Shown: piece after piece, positions 1 to 6,378 of the stretch
How positions within the stretch are numbered: the stretch's first letter is position 1
Layout of the letters: every line of letters starts with the position of its first letter
Source: Methanosarcinaceae archaeon
GTDB lineage: Archaea > Halobacteriota > Methanosarcinia > Methanosarcinales > Methanosarcinaceae
Length of the DNA stretch: 6,965 nt
Assembly (NCBI GenBank): GCA_030596385.1
Contig: JAUVKD010000044.1
Span: 1-6,965 of the forward strand
Direction of reading: 5' to 3'
The notes under the pieces: model-generated
Databases searched by the model: none
The model's input: the letters and a program-made list of their open reading frames with translations, nothing else
Told to the model about the DNA's origin: nothing
Made by a program: the position numbers and the translations under genes

Positions 1-740
1 ACATATCCAATCCTGAGTTCGGCTATTGTCGGATGTACCGAGCCGTAACCGCGAAGCGAACTGTATGCAAATGAAAGCATTGCACCGGTCTCACCCCGTG
101 CAAGAGCTTGCAGGCGCGCAGACCTTGGGGCAGGAAACCGCATGGACTCCCTTGTTATATCAAAAGGCTCATCATCAGGCCTGGCAGATGCATCCTCCAG
201 CATCCCCTCTTCCCGTAAGAGATCTGCCACTTTCTGAAATTCCGGAATTTCGAACCCCCCTGGTACATATTCCGGATCTTCCCCCAATTTTCCCTCATAT
301 TTACCCCCATGTGTATCCCCATACATTTCCCTATAATTTTTATTTTCCCCAAAATCAATGATCCGCTGGGTATAATCGATCGTAGGGCCGAGTATCTGCC
401 CGCCCGGGATATCCTTGAAAGCGGATGATATCCTGCGCAGTACTAACATATCCCTGGTATCCGAGGTTTCCGAATATCCGGTTCTTGGCAGAGTTGATCT
501 ATACGCACGGACTAAAAACGAGGCTTCGATCAAGTCGCCATCTGCCTGCCTGATAGCAATCGCTGCAATATCCGGTGCATACAGTCCGCCTTCCCCCATC
601 ACCTGGTCAACTGCAAGCCGCATCCTGCCCTTGACCTGTGCGATTGTTATATTATCTGCACTGTTAGACCTGATCGAATCTACCAGAGCTTCAGCATTTT
701 TAATCGCTTCACTCCCGCCTTTGACAAGAACGTATCCCAT
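1..740 (-). CDS. phnI: PhnI, C-P lyase core subunit (partial, N-terminal 246 residues)
   Basis: PhnI is part of the PhnG-H-I-J core of carbon-phosphorus lyase. With PhnG, PhnH and PhnL it replaces the adenine of ATP by a phosphonate, giving ribose-1-phosphonate-5-triphosphate; PhnI alone has nucleosidase activity in E. coli. The frame is open from an ATG at 740 to the left edge, so the C-terminus is missing. Recognisable family segments are YVLVKGG (residues 3-9), RLAVDQVMGEGG (41-52), FLVRAYRSTL (75-84), KDIPGGQILGPTIDYT (109-124), DDEPFDIT (189-196) and SLRGYG (238-243), all close to E. coli PhnI. Between the last two lies a loop at about 131-170, roughly 17 residues longer than in E. coli. 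The ATG overlaps the phnH stop by one base (TAATG), with GGTGAT three bases upstream, so it is probably translationally coupled. Identity is confident from sequence similarity. Confidence 0.95.
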   Translation of the reverse strand, partial: MGYVLVKGGSEAIKNAEALVDSIRSNSADNITIAQVKGRMRLAVDQVMGEGGLYAPDIAAIAIRQADGDLIEASFLVRAYRSTLPRTGYSETSDTRDMLVLRRISSAFKDIPGGQILGPTIDYTQRIIDFGENKNYREMYGDTHGGKYEGKLGEDPEYVPGGFEIPEFQKVADLLREEGMLEDASARPDDEPFDITRESMRFPAPRSARLQALARGETGAMLSFAYSSLRGYGSVHPTIAELRIGY

Positions 741-1384
741 TATATCACCCTCATGTTTGTTGACCGTGGAATACACACTATGTTTCCGGCTTTATCTGAA
801 AAGATGGCATCGATACCAAGCGGATAATCACGCAATTCAAGGATGTCTTCTATTTCTACACGTTCTATGCCGCTGATTTCAAGCGTGCATTTGTCGGCAA
901 TGCCAGGTCCGAATAGTTCAAGCAGCATTTCTTTATTATATCCTTTTTCACCTTCATGCCTTCTGTTTTCAATTGATCCGACATCATATACCACAGTTGC
1001 ACTTTCATCCGGATATTCAAACGTGCCCTGTTTTGCCATGCGTATTAAACCGTGCGAAGAACCCCTATAGACCAGTATAAGATCTGCATCCCCGAACGCC
1101 GACTCTTTACTTCCTGTGTTCAATTCCAGATATTCTGCCACTGCCTGTCGGTTTCCATTTTCATTTGTATTTACGTTTGTATCACTATGACCCGAAACAC
1201 AGAAACTGACCTCGTGATCAAGTAGTGTCATAAGAACAAGCAAGGGATACCGGTTTGTAACAGGCGGTGTGATATTGATATCAGGAAGTCGCACGATGCT
1301 GCCTGGTCTTGCCATGGCGTCCAGGATAGATCGAAAAATTTCCTGGGAATCGAACGTTACATCAAATACTCCGTCTTTTATCAC
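740..1384 (-). CDS. phnH: PhnH, C-P lyase subunit
   Basis: PhnH is a cytoplasmic subunit of the C-P lyase core complex needed to make the phosphonate nucleotide intermediate; its fold resembles PLP-dependent enzymes, but it binds no PLP. The product is 214 residues, against about 194 in E. coli. Family motifs are FRSILDAMARPG (17-28), GPGI (159-162), YPLGIDAIF (187-195) and CIPRST (204-209). The extra length is in polar stretches at about 65-80 and 135-150. The start is a GTG at 1384-1382 overlapping the phnG stop as GTGA, with GGTGAT three bases upstream inside the phnG end. No in-frame ATG gives the full N-terminal motif, so I chose GTG. It ends at TAA one base into phnI. There is no frameshift or missing motif, and it appears functional. 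Confidence 0.95.
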   Translation of the reverse strand: MIKDGVFDVTFDSQEIFRSILDAMARPGSIVRLPDINITPPVTNRYPLLVLMTLLDHEVSFCVSGHSDTNVNTNENGNRQAVAEYLELNTGSKESAFGDADLILVYRGSSHGLIRMAKQGTFEYPDESATVVYDVGSIENRRHEGEKGYNKEMLLELFGPGIADKCTLEISGIERVEIEDILELRDYPLGIDAIFSDKAGNIVCIPRSTNMRVI

Positions 1385-1800
1385 TTCATCACCTTGAAAT
1401 CCACCCTGGTCGATTCAACCTGTGCCCATTTCACCTGTTTTTCTTCCGAGAGTCGCCTTTCTTCATTGCTTAGCAGATCAATTATCTCCGGTGCAAGAGG
1501 ATGCTTTGCTTCAACTGCTGCATCAAGGATCGCACCTGCAAGAGCGGTTTCTGTTTCCATGCCCATCCTCATGGAATAACCCATGCTGTTTCCTATCTTC
1601 ACCTCAGCTTCGCTTACCAGCACTTCACCGAGATTGAAGACACAGTTTTTGGCACTATCTAAAAAGCGCATCATAATCATGCCGCACAATGGTTTTTTGA
1701 CAATATCCACCCCGGTATCCGCCAGTATTTTCTCAGCGATGGTACACATTTTTTTTCCATCTGCTCGTGAGATCAGGTCAAAACGCATATCCCTGTTCAT
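1381..1800 (-). CDS. phnG: PhnG, C-P lyase subunit
   Basis: PhnG is the small subunit of the PhnGHIJ core, forming a shell around PhnI in E. coli. The product is 139 residues, close to the usual ~150. Supporting segments are FNLGEVLVSEAEV (56-68), GYSMRMG (74-80), the following TALAGAILDA (85-94), and the C-terminal TRVDF (131-135), which matches the family's ASRVDF/TRVDF end. An upstream in-frame ATG would add 17 residues but would lie well inside phnE. The ATG at 1800 overlaps the phnE TGA as ATGA, with GAGGT six bases upstream, and is the better start. No PhnF-type GntR regulator gene sits between phnE and phnG, unlike the E. coli order. The gene overlaps phnH by four bases. Confidence 0.93.
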   Translation of the reverse strand: MNRDMRFDLISRADGKKMCTIAEKILADTGVDIVKKPLCGMIMMRFLDSAKNCVFNLGEVLVSEAEVKIGNSMGYSMRMGMETETALAGAILDAAVEAKHPLAPEIIDLLSNEERRLSEEKQVKWAQVESTRVDFKVMK

Positions 1801-2603
1801 TTCAAGACCTCTTCCCCGATTACATGTACCCTTATGTAGTTGGATGCCCATTCGGCAAACATGACTACTATAAATATTATTATGAGTATGGTTGACATTT
1901 CATGATACCTGAACAACCTCATTGCCATTATAAGTTCAAACCCGATACCACCTGCACCGACAAGACCGAGTACGATGGATGAACGTACATTGGTATCGAA
2001 CCTGTAAAGCGTAGTAGCTACAAATGAAGGTGTGACCTGGGGAATTACAGCATAATATATTGCCTGAAGTTTGCTTGCTCCTACTGCTTCGACAGCTTCG
2101 ACGGGTCCGGGATCGATCTCTTCGATCGCCTCAGCATACAGTTTTCCAAGCATACCAACCGAATGTATCGACAGTGCAAGTATACCAGGGAAAGGACCCA
2201 GCCCGACCGCCGAGACAAATATCAGCGCAAATGCTATATCAGGTATCGTTCGTGTGGTTGCGATGATGCCTCTTGCAAATACCTTTACTGGTTTTGATGG
2301 CGATATGTTACTTGCTGCTAACAATGCAACCGGTACTGATAGTATGACTGCGAAAACAGTACCCAAAAATGCCATCTGTATTGTTTCAAGAGCCGGATAA
2401 AGAAGTGGTATAAATACATCCCATGCAGGCGGGAACATACATCCGATAAAATCAGCAAGATTCGGATAACCATTTATTAGGTCGTTTATGCTAATACCAG
2501 TGCTAATTACGCTCCATACGAAAAATATGGAAAATAGAACAGGTATGATGTATCTGGCGTACCTGATAGATTTGAAACTAACCTGCCTATTCTGCACTGG
2601 CAT
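1797..2603 (-). CDS. phnE: PhnE, phosphonate ABC transporter permease
   Basis: PhnE is the membrane channel of the PhnCDE importer and would work as a homodimer with two PhnC ATPases. The product is 268 residues with about six hydrophobic segments, around 15-35, 77-97, 113-134, 138-157, 208-228 and 237-256. The cytoplasmic EAA loop that docks the ATPase is clear at 169-190: EAVEAVGASK followed by IPQV with the conserved Gly and Pro. The C-terminal GLVGAGGIG (213-221) is typical of the binding-protein-dependent permease family. The ATG at 2603 overlaps the end of phnC by 17 nt and has GGGAG eight bases upstream; the longer frame reading back to 2705 lies inside phnC. Only one permease gene is present, whereas some operons carry two. 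Substrate cannot be read from PhnE itself. Confidence 0.92.
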   Translation of the reverse strand: MPVQNRQVSFKSIRYARYIIPVLFSIFFVWSVISTGISINDLINGYPNLADFIGCMFPPAWDVFIPLLYPALETIQMAFLGTVFAVILSVPVALLAASNISPSKPVKVFARGIIATTRTIPDIAFALIFVSAVGLGPFPGILALSIHSVGMLGKLYAEAIEEIDPGPVEAVEAVGASKLQAIYYAVIPQVTPSFVATTLYRFDTNVRSSIVLGLVGAGGIGFELIMAMRLFRYHEMSTILIIIFIVVMFAEWASNYIRVHVIGEEVLK

Positions 2604-3351
2604 TGTATGTACTCCCGTATATTGTCTTAAAGTCATTATCCGAAATATTTGCACTACCGTCATAAACGATAATACAGTCCCGCACCCCGAGGATCCTTGT
2701 GGCATATTTCCTGGCTAATTCAGGCTGGTGGAGTACTGCAAGTGTACTAATGTTATTGTCGATAGAGATGGACCTTAGATGTTCCATTACAAATTCCGAT
2801 GCTGTCGGATCCAGGTTTGCGACAGGTTCATCAGCAAGCAGTAAAGCCGGATCTTGTATGATAGATCTGGCAATCGCAACACGCTGCTGCTCGCCGCCGC
2901 TCAGGGTCCCTGCTCTGCGGTGCGAAAGGTCAGATATTCCGACCCTTTCCAGTGCTCGGTGCCCGGATTCAATGTCTTCATTTGAAAATTTCCTGAATAT
3001 ACTTTGAAATGTACCGATCTTTCCAAGTTTTCCTATCATTACATTTTCAATGACCGAGCGCCGCTTTACGAGGTTGAAATTCTGAAATATCATGCCGGTC
3101 TGCTGTCGTATTTCTCTCATCCTGCTGCTGTTGCTGCCGGTTATACGCAGTGGATCGCCATTACTATTTAGTATCACTTCGCCGCCGTCCGGTATTGTCA
3201 GGCCGTTCAGGCACCGCAGCAGGATGGTTTTTCCGGTGCCGCTAAGACCGAGTATTGCAACGAACTCACCCCTCTCAACACTAAAATTTATATCCCGCAA
3301 TAGTTGCTTGCCATCAGGAAGTTTTTTTGAGAGATGAGTTACTGTTAACAT
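2587..3351 (-). CDS. phnC: PhnC, phosphonate ABC transporter ATP-binding protein
   Basis: PhnC is the cytoplasmic ATPase that powers phosphonate import through PhnE. The product is 254 residues and complete: Walker A GLSGTGKT (35-42), Q-loop Gln90 in IFQNFNLV, ABC signature LSGGEQQR (150-157), Walker B ALLLADEP with catalytic Glu175, D-loop NLD (179-181) and switch His208 in VLHQ. The stretch QNFNLVKRRSVIENVMIGKL (90-109) is characteristic of PhnC rather than generic ABC ATPases. The ATG at 3351 is preceded by AGGGGA; a TTG five codons upstream also opens the frame but overlaps the phnD stop and is less likely. It lies 11 nt after phnD and overlaps phnE by 17 nt, so phnDCE should be co-translated. 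Confidence 0.95.
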   Translation of the reverse strand: MLTVTHLSKKLPDGKQLLRDINFSVERGEFVAILGLSGTGKTILLRCLNGLTIPDGGEVILNSNGDPLRITGSNSSRMREIRQQTGMIFQNFNLVKRRSVIENVMIGKLGKIGTFQSIFRKFSNEDIESGHRALERVGISDLSHRRAGTLSGGEQQRVAIARSIIQDPALLLADEPVANLDPTASEFVMEHLRSISIDNNISTLAVLHQPELARKYATRILGVRDCIIVYDGSANISDNDFKTIYGSTYNASAE

Positions 3352-3362
3352 TTTTCCCCTAT

Positions 3363-4283
3363 TCAAATATACCCGAGTGACCTGCCTATCCCGCGTATGT
3401 ATTCATAGGTACTGTCATCGATTGCGACATACATTTCATTCTTTTCCCATTTGCTTTCGAACGTCTTCATGGCTACAGGATCCTTCTGTGGCATATCGAT
3501 GAATGCCTGCTGGATATTTTTCTTGAGTATAGGGTCAAGATCGTTTCGTACTGCCACTGGTGATTTGGGGGTGGGATCGGATTTCCATATTACGATTACT
3601 TCATCCGTGGTTATCGCACCGCTTTCGATCAGCCGGTTGTATCCGATATCATACATTGCACCTGCGTCGACATTTTTTGATTTTACAGCAAGTCCTGATG
3701 CATCATGTCCTCCTGCAAACATGCATGCCTTGAAGTCCGTGTCAGGATCAATCCCGACAGAGAGAAGATATCCTCTCGGGATCAGGTTGCCTGATGTTGA
3801 TGCGGGATCAACGAATGAGAATGTGATCTCACTGGCATTTTTCTTCAGGTCATCGATACTGTTTATCCCGGAATCCGGATGTGTGATAATGCAACTCTGG
3901 TATGTTGCTATTTCACCGGCTTTTGTACCGCCTGTTACAATAGCCTCTGCACCCGCCCGTTCTGCAGCCAGGACATAGGAAAACGGTCCGAAAAATGCGA
4001 CATCGATCTTGTCTGAACGCATTGCCTCGATCACCGAGGAATAATCAGTTGCAGTAAAGGTCTCGATTTCCATCCCGAGCTCAGTTTCCAGATACTCACT
4101 AACCGGATCGAATTTTTTCAGCATGTCAATCTGGTCTTCAGCCGGGATGAGTCCGATACGTAGTATTGGTTTTTCGGATGTTTTCGTTTCCGTATCAAAA
4201 CATCCTGATGACAATACACAAAATACGATCAGCACACCAAGCACTGTGCCGGTCACAAACTGTTTTAATAAACTTTTGTTCAT
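3363..4283 (-). CDS. phnD: PhnD-family phosphonate/phosphite-binding lipoprotein
   Basis: This is the extracytoplasmic substrate-binding protein of the PhnCDE importer. The 306-residue product starts with a hydrophobic signal (about 10-27) and lipobox LSSGC, with Cys28 as the probable lipidation site. Family marks are DYSSV (80-84), DVAFFGPFSYVLA (94-106), the anion-binding DPASTSG (159-165), GGHDASGLAV (191-200) and VIWKSDPTP (231-239). From memory of E. coli PhnD, the STS (162-164) and His193 that hold the phosphonate group are conserved. The residues that hold the amine of 2-aminoethylphosphonate are not (see findings), so the ligand may be methylphosphonate, phosphite or another phosphonate. 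ATG at 4283 has GAGG six bases upstream; an upstream TTG at 4307 lacks such support. Assignment to the family is firm, ligand open. Confidence 0.92.
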   Translation of the reverse strand: MNKSLLKQFVTGTVLGVLIVFCVLSSGCFDTETKTSEKPILRIGLIPAEDQIDMLKKFDPVSEYLETELGMEIETFTATDYSSVIEAMRSDKIDVAFFGPFSYVLAAERAGAEAIVTGGTKAGEIATYQSCIITHPDSGINSIDDLKKNASEITFSFVDPASTSGNLIPRGYLLSVGIDPDTDFKACMFAGGHDASGLAVKSKNVDAGAMYDIGYNRLIESGAITTDEVIVIWKSDPTPKSPVAVRNDLDPILKKNIQQAFIDMPQKDPVAMKTFESKWEKNEMYVAIDDSTYEYIRGIGRSLGYI

Positions 4284-4323
4284 TTTATTCCTCAAATTGT
4301 ATTTCAAGTTTTTTTGATTTCAA

Positions 4324-4331
4324 ATTTTTAA
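4324..4331 (-). promoter_or_regulatory. possible TATA box for phnDCEGHI
   Basis: TTAAAAAT lies about 41-48 bases before the phnD ATG, and an archaeal start about 25 bases on would leave a leader of roughly 20 nt carrying the GAGG site. The match to TTTAWATA is only partial and AT-rich sequence is common here, so an internal promoter is a suggestion; the operon could instead be read through from pstS. Confidence 0.3.
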
Positions 4332-4361
4332 TCGTTGAATCCCTGTTATTATTGGAATGTC

Positions 4362-4383
4362 GGGCGCAATCGAATTTGCGCCC
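4362..4383. other. perfect 8-bp hairpin between pstS and phnD
   Basis: Arms GGGCGCAA (4362-4369) and TTGCGCCC (4376-4383) pair perfectly around a 6-base loop. It is the only GC-rich element in the 205-nt gap, about 105 nt past the pstS stop and about 80 nt before the phnD ATG. No T-run follows it directly on the minus strand, so it is not a clear terminator. A role in mRNA processing or in setting pstS and phnDCE transcript levels apart is possible; this is inference. Confidence 0.6.
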
Positions 4384-4488
4384 TCCACCACAATTTTGCA
4401 ATAACGGTAGAAAATGAGTGCCGAAAATATGAAGGTCAAAAAGATGCACTATCCGTGTCATTTTCCATTCCATTATTACTGCGTGGGT

Positions 4489-5373
4489 TTAATTTAAAGG
4501 AATAAAGTGCACATCTTCCACTATTCCCTGGCCTTCACCTGAAAGAACAAAGTTAAGATATGTCTGCTCTGCACTATCCGGGTTACCGTTAGTGATCATC
4601 CAGAGTGTGCGTGAGATGGCGTAGCTGCCGTCCTGTACGCTTTGTGCTGTGGGTTCTATTCCATTGAGTTTGACGGACTTTATGTCGGAGTTGATATATC
4701 CAAGCGAGATGAATCCTATGGCCTGTGGACTTCCGGCAACAGTTGCCCGTATCTTGCCATTCGAATCCTGAACGATTGCATGGTCTGTTATTTCCTGATT
4801 TAGTGGTTTCATGACTATCTGCTCAAAACAGTCCCTTGTCCCTGACCCTTCTTCACGGGTGGCCACCATGATCACGGAATCTATGCCCCCTATTTCATTC
4901 CAGTTTGTGATCGTACCTGTATAAATGCCCTGCAATTGCTCTAATGTCAGGTCAGTGAGAGTATTTGACGGGTGCACCATGATTGCAACTCCATCTTTTG
5001 CAACAGCATGTGTTACAAGATCCGGGTTTGCATCAGTTTCGCTTGATTTAAGATCACGGGATGCGCACCCGATATCAACTGTTCCGTCTGCTACCGCTTT
5101 GATTCCGTGTGAAGACCCTCCGCCTGAGACAAATATCCGACTGCCCGGGTGTTTTTCCATAAAGACACGTGCACATTCCTCGGCAACCGGCAGAACGGTT
5201 GTTGATCCTGCTATCTGCAGTTTTATATCTTTGAATGCATCATCTGTTTTTTCAATATTGTTCGTATTGTCGATACAACCCGACCCGAACAGTGATAGTG
5301 ATATCACCGCAAGCATCAGTAGTACCATATTCATACGAACCAATGATCTTGATAGGATAATTTGTAGTTCCAT
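4489..5373 (-). CDS. pstS: PstS-like phosphate-binding lipoprotein
   Basis: This is a phosphate-binding protein of the PstS family, anchored outside the membrane, which normally hands phosphate to a PstCAB importer. The 294-residue product has a signal segment (about 14-30) and lipobox FGSGC with Cys33. Phosphate-site marks are AGSTTV (55-60), SGGGSSHG (83-90), DIGCASR (100-106) and REEGSGTRDCFE (163-174); LQGIYTGTITNW (147-158) and GFISLGY (220-226) are also typical. ATG at 5373 has GGTGA eight bases upstream. A later Met (residue 14) would still leave a signal but lacks a good ribosome site. It is first in the cluster, 205 nt ahead of phnD, and has its own TATA box. No pstC, pstA, pstB or phoU is in the window, so it may serve distant partners. 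The pstS name rests on family; gene duplicates elsewhere are possible. Confidence 0.88.
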   Translation of the reverse strand: MELQIILSRSLVRMNMVLLMLAVISLSLFGSGCIDNTNNIEKTDDAFKDIKLQIAGSTTVLPVAEECARVFMEKHPGSRIFVSGGGSSHGIKAVADGTVDIGCASRDLKSSETDANPDLVTHAVAKDGVAIMVHPSNTLTDLTLEQLQGIYTGTITNWNEIGGIDSVIMVATREEGSGTRDCFEQIVMKPLNQEITDHAIVQDSNGKIRATVAGSPQAIGFISLGYINSDIKSVKLNGIEPTAQSVQDGSYAISRTLWMITNGNPDSAEQTYLNFVLSGEGQGIVEDVHFIPLN

Positions 5374-5409
5374 TTCATATTTCACCGAATGCAAATACTC
5401 TGGTTTGCA

Positions 5410-5417
5410 TATATAAA
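5410..5417 (-). promoter_or_regulatory. TATA box of pstS
   Basis: TTTATATA reads leftward, ending 37 bases before the pstS ATG. An archaeal start about 25 bases downstream of its centre falls near 5388-5392, giving a short leader that just includes the GGTGA site at 5386-5382. It is the best promoter match in the window. Confidence 0.6.
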
Positions 5418-5429
5418 TTATCCAAATAG

Positions 5430-5446
5430 ATATATAGATTATATAT
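5430..5446. promoter_or_regulatory. AT-only dyad upstream of the pstS TATA box
   Basis: Arms ATATATA and TATATAT flank GAT, centred 21-25 bases upstream of the pstS TATA box. The position suits an activator or repressor site, but inverted repeats arise easily in alternating AT sequence, so the evidence is weak. Confidence 0.25.
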
Positions 5447-5476
5447 ACAGACTATAGTTGCTATGTATATTATATA

Positions 5477-5484
5477 TTTATATA
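5477..5484 (+). promoter_or_regulatory. rightward TATA-like box, divergent to pstS
   Basis: TTTATATA on the plus strand followed by TTTGCAACC roughly mirrors the pstS promoter, which reads TTTATATATGCAAACC on the minus strand. The two form an approximate inverted repeat about 90 bp across. A rightward transcript would start near 5505, but no rightward gene follows. It may be just AT-rich sequence. Confidence 0.25.
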
Positions 5485-5572
5485 TTTGCAACCATACATC
5501 TATGATCAAATCAAAAAAATACTCCGCCTGGTTGTGATTTTGATTTTCGGATAACTTGGTGTAGCTTGTCGT

Positions 5573-5596
5573 GTCAAGTCAAGTGTTAAGTGTTAA
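5573..5596. repeat. two adjacent short tandem repeats
   Basis: GTCAA occurs twice in a row (5573-5582), then GTGTTAA twice in a row (5583-5596), followed by GTTTT. The units are too few to call a satellite; they look like slippage products in noncoding DNA. Confidence 0.7.
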
Positions 5597-5717
5597 GTTT
5601 TGGTTATGATGGGTATGGGGTATGAAATTTAACTATAGTATGTGCGGGTGGTAATGCTAAAGAGAAAGACACAGCAATTGACCTGAACTAAAGAAAGAAA
5701 ACGAAACAACATTACAC

Positions 5718-5737
5718 GCCGCAGGCGGCATACCTGC
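5718..5737. repeat. GC-rich inverted repeats with two alternative pairings
   Basis: GCCGC (5718-5722) pairs with GCGGC (5725-5729), while GCAGG (5721-5725) can instead pair with CCTGC (5733-5737) across a 7-base loop. The two stems share bases and exclude each other. It is the only GC-rich island in an AT-rich stretch. No coding or T-run context gives it a function. Confidence 0.45.
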
Positions 5738-5849
5738 TACCAAACCCACAAACCCAATCTGTGGTGTCAATCTGGCATCTGTGTAAAGCACCGATTTTAA
5801 TCAGAAAATAGGTGTTTTGAAATTCTTTTTTTCGATAGCATTCGACCGA

Positions 5850-5857
5850 TTTATATT
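5850..5857 (+). promoter_or_regulatory. possible TATA box for a rightward noncoding transcript
   Basis: TTTATATT is preceded by GACCGA, a plausible but loose BRE-like element. Transcription would begin near 5877, just ahead of the hairpin at 5882-5899. The same sequence is AT-rich on both strands, so the direction is uncertain. Confidence 0.3.
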
Positions 5858-5876
5858 TGTATATAATTTGTTATGG

Positions 5877-6138
5877 AATCAAAAATCAGCAGTGATTTTG
5901 TGTAGTGCGACATATGTCACCACATTTGCATTTATGCATTCAAAGAAAGTACAAGAGGGGCGGTGGTGCTAAGTGTACATGTGCAATTCTATTTATACGC
6001 AGATATCCGATTGACGCCATAGAATTCAACCATGCGATTTTCTGATATGTAAATATGACACCGCTTAAAAACGGTTTTGGATTTTGTGTTTGATGGTGTG
6101 GGAATGTGCCGTGCTATCGCACGGTCGCGTCGTTTTTT
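5877..6138 (+). ncRNA. candidate structured noncoding RNA
   Basis: Between the TATA-like box at 5850 and a hairpin plus T6 at 6109-6138 lie pairings that nest without conflict: a hairpin at 5882-5888 with 5893-5899, CACATT (5921-5926) with AATGTG (6103-6108), GCGGTG (5960-5965) with CACCGC (6059-6064), and AATTCTAT (5985-5992) with ATAGAATT (6019-6026). The outer helix abuts the terminal hairpin. No SRP RNA, RNase P RNA or C/D box signature is present. Six-base matches arise by chance several times in a 260-nt stretch and an eight-base match about every second time, so this is a hypothesis only. Confidence 0.22.
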
Positions 6139-6272
6139 GTATCGGTTTGGTTCTCATTCTCATAAATGGGTCGCTGCTAATTGTGATCAATGTGACCGCA
6201 TTTATAATTTCAATATCCTATAAACTGGGCACTGTATTTACACAAGAAAACACCCTTCGGGTGCAAATTTAA
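6093..6272 (+). CDS. doubtful small hydrophobic ORF (59 aa)
   Basis: An ATG at 6093 opens 59 codons with two hydrophobic stretches, about residues 12-26 and 28-43, which could be membrane segments. I recognise no family. No ribosome binding site precedes the ATG. The frame runs through the hairpin and T6 run at 6109-6138 and through the hairpin at 6251-6263, and T-rich noncoding DNA readily yields Leu/Ile/Val/Phe codons. I list it because it is the only open frame of any length in the desert; it is more likely noncoding. Confidence 0.12.
   Translation: MVWECAVLSHGRVVFCIGLVLILINGSLLIVINVTAFIISISYKLGTVFTQENTLRVQI
6109..6138 (+). terminator. hairpin followed by T6 (rightward)
   Basis: CCGTGC (6109-6114) and GCACGG (6119-6124) form a perfect 6-bp stem with a TATC loop, extended by a G-T pair. 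Eight bases later comes TTTTTT (6133-6138). A T-run alone can stop archaeal RNA polymerase. The spacing is longer than in a classic bacterial terminator. Confidence 0.4.
6247..6263 (-). terminator. hairpin followed by TTTT (leftward)
   Basis: On the minus strand a 5-bp stem, CACCC with GGGTG around a GAA loop, is followed directly by TTTTCTTG. It lies about 140 nt beyond the NERD remnant and could end leftward transcripts from the damaged genes on the right. The stem is short. Confidence 0.4.
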
Positions 6273-6298
6273 TGAGAGGTTAAAAGACCACCCGATAA

Positions 6299-6316
6299 TT
6301 AAATGGAAGCATTTAA
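6299..6316. repeat. perfect 7-bp inverted repeat
   Basis: TTAAATG and CATTTAA flank a GAAG loop. It sits between the leftward terminator candidate and the dyad at 6360. There is no evident partner gene, and its function is unknown. Confidence 0.4.
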
Positions 6317-6359
6317 GATCGAATCGAAAATAATCCATATTGCAATAATTTTAATGATT

Positions 6360-6378
6360 TCTATGCAATATGCATAGA
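6360..6378. repeat. perfect 8-bp dyad beside the NERD remnant
   Basis: TCTATGCA and TGCATAGA flank ATA, a 19-bp symmetric element 22 bases past the end of the NERD remnant. It resembles a protein-binding operator, or may mark the deletion that removed the rest of that gene. Neither reading can be tested from the window alone. Confidence 0.45.

Noticed and set aside
155..358. Minus-strand frame of 67 codons
   Set aside because: It lies inside phnI in another frame; phnI itself is clearly coding there.
26..876. Plus-strand frames at 26-361 and 415-876
   Set aside because: They lie opposite phnI and phnH, have no family resemblance, and no ribosome binding sites.
3451..3978. Plus-strand 175-codon frame
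   Set aside because: Antisense shadow of phnD, whose motifs are intact.
4285..4473. Minus-strand 62-codon frame between pstS and phnD
   Set aside because: No ribosome site and no recognisable domain; the frame crosses the hairpin and the phnD promoter region.
5606..5686. Possible C/D box guide RNA (TGATGG ... CTGA)
   Set aside because: The C box deviates from RTGATGA, the spacing is too long, and internal C'/D' boxes are missing.
5900..5990. Minus-strand short frame ending NANVVTYVALHKITADF
   Set aside because: It looks protein-like but is short, has no start or ribosome site, and matches no family I recognise.
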